From the NCBI GenBank assembly GCA_029204225.1, contig CM055109.1, positions 21,758,317 to 21,822,316 of the forward strand: a stretch of 64,000 bases of DNA, read 5' to 3'. The notes under the pieces are model-generated. The model saw only the letters and a program-made list of their open reading frames with translations. It made no database searches and was not told the origin of the DNA. A program made the position numbers and the translations under genes. This stretch comes from Diphasiastrum complanatum. Its lineage: Eukaryota; Streptophyta; Lycopodiopsida; Lycopodiales; Lycopodiaceae. Below are positions 57,827 through 64,000 of the stretch, in pieces. The stretch's first letter is position 1; each line of letters opens with the position of its first letter.

Positions 57827-58613
57827 TCACCCAACAGACTTGTGTGGAGTTTGTTGATGCCATATCAAAAGCATGGGAGCTAGATCACATAAAGTTTTCC
57901 TCAGACATTCCTCACTCGTCAGAAGTCCTTCCTCATCATCATAATCCATTCTAGGCACCAAGTCTTTGGTTTCAAAATCTATAACATCAGAGAATTTAGA
58001 AATTGCATCGGTCAATAAACAAAGCACCTCATCCTCACAATAATCAAAAAACTTACACAAATCCGTTGTAAGAATATGTACATCGTCATTTATACGGTAC
58101 ACTGGCAAATTGACAAAACATTTAGTTTCAACGTCAGACATTAATTCATCAGCTGTAAAACTTGCACCAATGAAAGTATCCCTAAGCACTTAAGTATCAA
58201 CATCAAAAAAATCATTATCCTTATCAAGGGTGTCAATAAGGAAGTGACTAATGTCTTTGAAGGATGATGGGATTGAAGATGAGACATTTTGAGGATCAGA
58301 AACTATAGCTTCATCCGTGATCTGAACAGAAAAAGTATAAACCCAGTTTAGTATTAAACAAAACAACATTTTCTCTTGTAGACATCACACATCGTAGAGC
58401 TTCTAAATTGTTCAAACACTCTAGAATACATCCTATCCAATCTTTGTTTGACCTGCGGAAGAAATGGACCAGTTCAGTAAAATGCATGAATGAGAGAGGA
58501 CTTATGGAGATCACATGGATATTGACTATATCTCTGAATCTAACATAGTAGTCATAAAATACTTCAGCATTCAGTTGCGCAATCCTAGAAGCATGTAGAA
58601 AAGGTCTGTGCAC
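57827..58613 (-). pseudogene. Unrecognised minus-strand coding remnant with probable intron
   Basis: Reading leftward: after a TTTTGTGCACAG acceptor-like site (58611-58622) comes PFLHASRIAQLNAEVFYDYY, VRFRDIVNIHVISISPLSFM, HFTELVHFFRRSNKDWIGCI, LECLNNLEALRC (to about 58390). A possible intron ends CTTTTTCTGTTCAG at about 58322. Then ITDEAIVSDPQNVSSSIPSS, FKDISHFLIDTLDKDNDFF, one stop, and TFIGASFTADELMSDVETKC, VNLPVYRINDDVHILTTDLC, DAISKFSDVIDFETKDLVPR, with a stop at 57827. Acidic, unrecognised. It converges with copy B: its end is about 40 bases from where that similarity fades. Whether the two belonged to one element is unknown. Confidence 0.45.
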
Positions 58614-58752
58614 AAAAGCAATATACTGTACCGTTTCATACGTATCACTTCTCTGTGACCCACTCTACACCACTCTTGCTCATTTCCCTCCTATTGTTTG
58701 CAAGTCCGATATCTCAATGTCCTAGGAAAATTTTTTCTCTTTCAGTTCTGCC

Positions 58753-59484
58753 TCAGGGCCTCCCGCTGCCTTGAATCCTCAAAAGCAAACAAGAAGACAT
58801 CGAATCTGTGATTCTGCTAACTGAGAGAAGGTTTTTGGTAAGATTTGGAATGTGAAAAACATTGGACAAAAACATTACATCACCTTTCTGGAGTTCAACT
58901 TTGACTGTTCCTACACCCTCGATAGTATGAGTCGAGTTGTCTCCAAGTTGCACAATTGTAGGATGGGTGTATGACTTGTAGTCATGGAACCAGTGTCGAT
59001 GGTGAGTCATGTGCTATGATGCACCTGAGTCCAAATACCAGGAATCGATATCTTGTTGTTCTTCGACTTTGGTTAAGAAGACAACTTCATCTTCCTCCTG
59101 TTGCTGGATCGAGTGACTGGTAGAAGTAGCATTTGCTTGTTGTTTGAATTGTTATTTCTTTTCATTGTTGTATTGCAACATTCTACAATCCTTGATAAGG
59201 TGACTAGTCTTCTTACAATACTTACAAAATAGATTTTGTCTTGGATGGAATGATGAAAACTCTGAAGTTGATACTTCATTTGGTACAGGCTGCTGCATGT
59301 TGCTCTTCTTGTCAGGATAATCTGACTGTGTAGATCTCTTGGATCTAAACTTCTGATTGTTTGAATATAGAGCTTGAGGATCCGATCCTGAGCCTAAGGA
59401 GGATGCTGATCTTCTGATCTCCTCTTGTAGGAGCAGCGAAATTACTCTTGATAGAGTGAGGTGCTCCTGGGTAGAAATTGCCAT
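58753..59484 (-). pseudogene. Copia gag C-terminus, zinc knuckle and protease
   Basis: 59484-59152: ISTQEHLTLSRVISLLLQEE, then CKYCKKTSHLIKDCRMLQYN, a CCHC knuckle (C-x2-C-x4-H-x4-C). 59045-58753: a degenerate active site precedes MTHHRHWFHDYKSYTHPTIV, QLGDNSTHTIEGVGTVKVEL, VFHIPNLTKNLLSVSRITDS, the copia protease and start of pre-integrase. Frame breaks fall between the two blocks. The coding sequence ends at 58753. Integrase and RT are absent. Confidence 0.9.
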
Positions 59485-59502
59485 TACCCAATTTTCGTAG
59501 GC

Positions 59503-59980
59503 TTAAAGTAGACTCAATAATAGAGTCATGAGTGCATCAGCATCTTCTATGACTGAGCTAGTTGCAATCATCTGCTCCATAAGATTTTTGAAGGTATTGA
59601 GATGACTCGAAACACTATCTGCATCAGACATTCTGAGGGTGAAGAATTTCTTCCTCAGATGAAGCTTGGAAGTAACGTCTTTGATGTCGTAGAGAGTTGC
59701 TAGAATGTCCCATGCATCCTTAGCAGTCTGAATAGCATGTATGTGGCTGATCTGAGTATCCTTGATGTTGAGGGTGATCATGACAAATGCTTTGCCATCT
59801 CTCAATCTCCATTTGGTGATGCTGGCTGCATCTCCTTCTGGTTTGAGCTCTGTGCCATCAACGATGTCCCATTGTTCTTTGGCTAGAAGTATAACCTTCA
59901 TCTTGAATTTTCAGAGATGGTAGTTATCTCCATCGAGTTTGTCAATGAGAGATGAACTAGAAGATTGATCCATTCTAGTT
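59503..59980 (-). pseudogene. Copia gag N-terminal domain
   Basis: From about 59975: DQSSSSSLINKLDGDNYHL, one stop, then KFKMKVILLAKEQWDIVDGT, ELKPEGDAASITKWRLRDGK, AFVMITLNIKDTQISHIHAI, QTAKDAWDILATLYDIKDVT and LHLRKKFFTLRMSDADSVSS, ending near 59503. This is the UBN2-type gag of copia elements. It follows the PBS at 60105 in the correct order and is one of the better preserved gag sequences in the window. Confidence 0.92.
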
Positions 59981-60104
59981 GAACAAGATTGTTGGTAGAA
60001 ACAACAATTGTTGGAATATTGTTGACTGCACGTTTGTTCGAAAGACGTCTTGATAGAAACAAGACTGATAATCCACAGTAGAAATGCAGATTACTGAAAT
60101 GTCT

Positions 60105-60116
60105 GCTCTGATACCA
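60105..60116 (-). other. PBS of the minus-strand copia element
   Basis: The minus strand reads TGGTATCAGAGC, directly next to an LTR that begins TGTCGTAAAATG at 60117. Confidence 0.9.
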
Positions 60117-60631
60117 TGTCGTAAAATGTGGGGATGACCGACAATGGAAGCTCGAAGCTTTGAGCATAGGCGTGTAGGAACGGAAACGCAACAGTTAGCA
60201 GTAGAAATATTCAAGAAGAATGATTCATACAAATTGCTCAAATGAACAGTATAGTAGTGAGAAAAAAATTGCACTATGGTTAACATCAACAGTGAGTACA
60301 ATGGCTTGAAGTAATACCTCCAGCTTGTTGAGCATGATAACACTGGCTACAAATATTTTTGATTGAAAAAGAACACTTACATTGCTTGATTCAGCTAGTA
60401 GCATATATTTACAAGTGTCTTCAAAAAATATCTTACAAGCATTGAATGCTATTTACGCCAGTCTTTGTATATGTACAAAGTGGGTAACCACCCTTGGGAT
60501 ATTTAGCGATCCAGTTGTTTTTAGGGTTGATGATAAGTTTGGCGACGTCGGTCTGCCACTGTTGGAAAAACCCGAAAAACCCGAAAAACCCAAAGGTGCC
60601 CTTAGACTGAAGGTATGCTGAGAAAATCCTC
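60117..60631 (-). repeat. Probable 5' LTR of the minus-strand copia element
   Basis: Left border fixed by the PBS. The right border is unclear because no matching CGACA end was found; 60500-60620 may already belong to the neighbouring gypsy fragment. AAAACCCGAAAAACCC is repeated near 60570-60590. Confidence 0.5.
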
Positions 60632-61647
60632 TTGGCCGGTTTTTGGTGGCCAACACTCTTCAAGGATACGCACAATTACTCTAAGGCCTGTGATGTCTGC
60701 CAACGCACAAAACGCTTTCAAAAGACAGTCTACATCCCTTTACACCTTGTAACCACTGATCAAGCTTTCCAAAAATGGGGGATTGATTATGTCGGACCTA
60801 TTAGTCCCGCTGCTCGACACACACAATCTCGTTACATCATAGTAGCTATGGACTATTGCACCAAATGGGCTAAAGCAAGAGCTGTTCTCAATGCTAATGC
60901 TCATTCTACCACAAAATTTCTCTATGAATAGGTTATAGTTCATTTTGGATGTCCTCTAGAACTTATCAGTGATAGGGGTACACATTTCCTTAACTCTGTC
61001 ATAGGATATCTCCTTTCAAAAAAAATTGTGGTACATCACAAAAGTTTCCCATACTATCCACAATGCAATGGCAAGTGGAATTTACCAATAAAATTATATG
61101 TGGAATTCTCACCAAAACCGTCGAATCCAGTCGATCTGATTGGGAACTCAAACTTCATGCTGCTCTCTGGGCTTATTGCACCACCCCGAAGAGAGCTACA
61201 GGCTTAACCCCTTTCCAGCTAACATATGACCAAGAAGTCGTTATGCCTGTAGAATTCCATATCCCCTCCCTTCGAGTGGCCTATAATCTTGAGCTCGATA
61301 ATCAACAAACTCTAGCAAATAGGTTATTCCATCTGGGACAACTATGCGAAACATGATGGATCAACATCCATGCTCAACAAGTCCACAAACGTCGACAAAA
61401 AGCATGGCATGATCGATCATTGAAACTTAGAGACTTCCAGGTTGGAGATAAGGTCCTGCTATACCAGGCCAAAGCCTTCAAAGGCAAACTGAAATTTTCT
61501 GGCCAAGGTCCTTATGTCATTAAAAAAATATTTGCCTCTGGATATGTACAACTCCAAACTCTTCAAGGCGATATCCTCGACACTGTGGTCAATGGGAGTA
61601 GACTAAGAAAGTACAATGAACCCTATTTTTATCTTGATATGTATTAA
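60632..61647 (+). pseudogene. Gypsy integrase with C-terminal domain
   Basis: It reads FWWPTLFKDTHNYSKACDVC QRTK (H-H-C-C zinc end, C..C visible). The DDE core follows: FQKWGIDYVGPISPAARHTQ (first Asp), IIVAMDYCTKWAKARAVLNA, one stop, CPLELISDRGTHFLNSVIG (second Asp), then, after shifts, WQVEFTNKIICGILTKTVES (Glu). Next come ELKLHAALWAYCTTPKRATG, LTPFQLTYDQEVVMPVEFHI, one stop, KAWHDRSLKLRDFQVGDKVL LYQ, and the barrel-like tail GKLKFSGQGPYVIKKIFASG...VNGSRLRKYNEPY. The tail type (LRDFQVGDKVLLY..., NG.RLK.Y) fits Tat/Athila-like gypsy pol. Two stops and at least one shift. RT is absent. Confidence 0.92.
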
Positions 61648-62170
61648 TTGTTTTCTTTCATACTATTCTTCTTTACTTTTCTTTACTTCTTGCCTGCCAT
61701 TTCGACAAATTTTTTGTTGTGCTTTCTTGTTCAAACCATCAAGATACTATCAGATCAGTCATACAAACACTCTTTCTCCGAGAAAACCACAAAAGTCATT
61801 ATTTTCAGAAGATTTGTTTCACACTTTTTTGCAATGCACAATTCATTTATAGCCTCCAAGAATTCTAATTCAGAGACAAACTTTTTAAAAATAGAAAAAA
61901 TTAGTTTTTTCATCAGATGTCCACTACCAGAATTCGTAGACAATTTGCTGAAGCTTAAAATAATCCCCACGATTTCTCTGTGGTCTCCCCGAATTCTGAT
62001 CAGACAAATTTTTGCACTATCAGACATTTTTCCTATTTTGGCATAAAAAAATCACTTACAGAAGTTCGCCGACTCTTAGAACGTTGCCTTAAAATTCGCA
62101 ACCATCATTACCAAATCATGGACACTGAGGACGATTTCTGAGTAGATTTGCGAATTTCTGACAAAAAAAG
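61648..62170. other. Spacer after the gypsy integrase
   Basis: AT-rich. The short frames that read through it look like chance. It may be the long non-coding region between integrase and LTR seen in Tat/Athila elements. Confidence 0.4.
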
Positions 62171-62180
62171 TGTATATATA
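62171..62180 (+). promoter_or_regulatory. TATA box-like element
   Basis: TGTATATATA followed by GACCCCACC, about 110 bases upstream of the ATG at 62290. This is the spacing and form expected of a plant core promoter or LTR promoter. Confidence 0.55.
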
Positions 62181-62289
62181 GACCCCACCCTTCTCTCCAC
62201 GAATTCATTTTAGATTCTTGCTCTCGACTTCATGCCAAAATTTTTCTGAATTTTCAAACTTACCAGATCAATCTAAAATCACTGCTACT

Positions 62290-62730
62290 ATGGCCTCCCA
62301 TGATTCCTCGCTCTCTCTGCATCGCCGTAAACCCCCTAGGCCTTATTCAGGGGACATTTTTATGATTTGTATCAAGAATTACGCCGAGCAGCTGCTCCTG
62401 GCCAAGGATATCCTCACAAACCTTGGATCGTGACCAGCAGAGCCAGGGCCTAATCCGAACGGCCTACTCCACCTATTCGGATGAATTCCACACTTTTAAG
62501 CTTACCTCTAAGAGTGGCAGTTATACAATCATCAACGTCTCTCTTGAGAATCTATAGAGCATTGGCTTCCCTAATCTCGGAGAGACGATCCATGGCAAGG
62601 GCACCAGTTATGATGCCAAGTATTTTACAAAGTTTTTGACAGAGGACGGCAAAACTATTGCCCAAACCAATGACGGGATCGCCATATGCCTCATCACAGA
62701 TCCCCATCTCTGGGCTAGATTTAGAACTTA
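62290..62730 (+). pseudogene. Unrecognised ORF behind a TATA box, frameshifted
   Basis: Start ATG 62290: MASHDSSLSLHRRKPPRPYS, GDIFMICIKNYAEQLLLAKD, ILTNLGS, then a shift near 62430. The sense continues QQSQGLIRTAYSTYSDEFHT, FKLTSKSGSYTIINVSLENL, a stop, SIGFPNLGETIHGKGTSYDA, KYFTKFLTEDGKTIAQTNDG, IAICLITDPHLWARF to about 62730. One shift and one stop restore about 145 residues. I recognise no domain. It follows the gypsy integrase in the same orientation, so it could be gag-like or an extra ORF of the next element copy. A captured gene is also possible. Confidence 0.45.
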
Positions 62731-62830
62731 GACTTAGGAAACTTAAGATTAGAAATAGTTTATCTTAAGTTTTCCTAAGTTAAGAAACTTTGAAGCTCTA
62801 AATCCTAAGTTAGAAGTTCTAGAAAGGCTA
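62720..62830. repeat. Hairpin-forming AAACTTAAGATTAG / CTTAAGTTTTCCTAAGTT cluster
   Basis: Several complementary words (AGGAAACTTAAGAT at about 62736 against ATCTTAAGTTTTCCT at 62762) can fold into a stem with a short loop. Similar CCTAAGTTA words follow. Nature unknown. Confidence 0.6.
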
Positions 62831-63552
62831 GAAATAGATTAGTCCCATAAGTTAGTAGATACTTATGGAAGACCCTCCTTTCCATAAAAGGAGAGGTATT
62901 TGCCTTGTAAATAACACTTTTGAGATTATGCTAAATTGCTATCTCTTTTGAGATTATCTTGCTATTTCACTTGTGTTCCCTTTGGAAAGGTGCATAGCTT
63001 GAGGGAAGGTGCTCGGGCCTCCTCTTCCTCCTTCTCATTGGTTTGTATTGTGGCATGTATTTTGTTGATTGATTATTAGTTAGTTGCAATCTTCCCTTCT
63101 AATTCCCTTTGGGTGTTAATCTAGGATTTAGTTTAATAACCTTGCTAGTTGGGTAAGCCTTAGTAAGGTTTTAGAGTTGTCATCTTAGATTAGTTTCATT
63201 TCTATTTCGAGCACTAGTTGGGTAAGCCTTAGTGCTTCATCTTTGTTTTTTTTTTTTTTTTCACACTCTGTCCGAAGCTTGGTAGAAACTTAGAAAGCGG
63301 ACGATCCTCTCTATACTACACCACATCGTGAATAGATCTAGCCAAACATTGACAAATCAGATTTTCTTCCAGCATAATTTCTTGTGCTGCTCTTCCAAGC
63401 ATTGGATTTGATTGTTGAGGATAGCCATTTGCGACGTGTTATGTTGTTGTAGTTGTTTTGCCTAGGCCTAGACTGCCTTTAGCTTTTGCCCTAGCTATTG
63501 GTATTCATGAATGTGGAATTAACGAGCCCCCCAAGATAAGAAGTGGAGCAAA
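62831..63552. other. LTR-like or intergenic DNA
   Basis: It contains CTAGTTGGGTAAGCCTTAGT twice (near 63146 and 63213), TTTTGAGATTAT twice (62929 and 62947) and a poly(T) run at 63247-63262. No coding signal. Confidence 0.4.
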
Positions 63553-63813
63553 TCATTGGAAATCAATCTGACTGATTTGTCCCATCATAGCAGCACGTAA
63601 TTCTTGGTTGGTACTGGTTTCGGCATCCAAGCGTTGCTGGAGATGGCTTAGATGTGTGTCCTTCTGGTTGACTTCTGCTTGAAGCTGATCCATGTGCTCT
63701 TGCATTTTGTCCATTAGGTCAGAAGTGAGTTCTTCATCCCGACGTGCGTGTGCTACTTGCTCGTTGGCTTCGTTCACTGCTTGTACCGCTTCATATAGTT
63801 GTCTGGTCAGCAT
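63553..63813 (-). pseudogene. Coiled-coil protein fragment
   Basis: Reading leftward: MLTRQLYEAVQAVNEANEQV, AHARRDEELTSDLMDKMQEH, MDQLQAEVNQKDTHLSHLQQ, RLDAETSTNQELRAAMMGQI. This is an almost pure heptad coiled coil of 86 residues, ending at a stop. It is similar in character, though not clearly in sequence, to the remnant at 6037-6811. It may belong to a gypsy ORF; not recognised. Its reading frame is intact, which could mean recent origin or chance. Confidence 0.45.
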
Positions 63814-64000
63814 GGAAATGGATGAGTGCCTTCAACAACACTTGTATAAGCATTGTGATAATAAAGACACTTTGTGATATTTTATGCATGAAACTTGTGT
63901 TCCCACTTGTGGATAGAATACTTGGCTCAAGCCCCACTAAGCTTTCCTCATTTGATTAATTTATGTGAATGTTATTATAGGATTATCTTTCATTCACTTT
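63814..64000. other. Window end, nothing recognised
   Basis: AT-rich, with short frames only. Confidence 0.4.

Overview
This is plant nuclear DNA, most likely from a flowering plant. The evidence is spliced genes with GT-AG introns, Ty1/copia and Ty3/gypsy LTR retrotransposons primed by plant initiator-Met and Asp tRNAs, a hAT/DUF659 transposase, long (GA)n/(TA)n/(CA)n microsatellites, and two plant-type nuclear genes. I cannot name the species.

Only two resident genes look intact. (1) A 100-residue protein is encoded in three exons at 16057-16211, 22791-22869 and 23019-23087 (+). It resembles the small plant proteins annotated as a mitochondrial complex I accessory subunit (ESSS/NDUFB11-like; name from memory and uncertain). 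Its 6.6 kb first intron holds a copia fragment and a hAT fragment. Its first exon, with about 500 bases of the intron, is also present as an inverted copy just upstream, giving arms of about 650 bases around a 290-base spacer. (2) A 962-residue protein is encoded in four exons at 43273-43642, 46364-46509, 46613-48395 and 48507-49096 (+). It joins an N-terminal methyl-CpG-binding-like domain to an OBERON-type PHD finger and a C-terminal coiled coil, so it looks like a chromatin reader.

The rest is mostly broken mobile DNA. 1-6040: a copia element (LTR, PBS, gag-integrase) interrupted by a second, minus-strand copia element with two LTRs. 6037-6920: a coiled-coil pseudogene. 7169-8663: copy A of an unrecognised spliced gene family. 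9475-14483: a minus-strand gypsy element with gag and protease but no visible polymerase. 14868-15118: a copia RT piece. 15117-23087: the inverted repeat and gene 1. 26160-28275: unrecognised ORFs and a gypsy gag-protease remnant. 30525-34364: copia RT/RNase H with its LTR, a gypsy LTR piece, gypsy RT, and another LTR/PBS. 36709-40030: copia LTR-integrase-RNase H-LTR-PBS. 43100-49100: gene 2. 52954-53396: a scrambled copia piece. 53396-56125: an unusual AT-rich tract studded with CpG-rich palindromes. 56275-57790: copy B of the unrecognised family. 57827-58613: a minus-strand coding remnant. 58753-60116: a minus-strand copia gag-protease. 60632-61647: a gypsy integrase. 62171-63813: a TATA-linked unrecognised ORF, hairpin-rich DNA and a coiled-coil fragment.

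The best candidates for undescribed biology are: copies A and B, 49 kb apart, which share an intron at the same codon; the palindrome-studded AT tract beside copy B; the inverted duplication of gene 1's first exon; and the MBD-PHD(OBERON) fusion. All coordinates, splice sites and similarities were read by eye; no database search was run.
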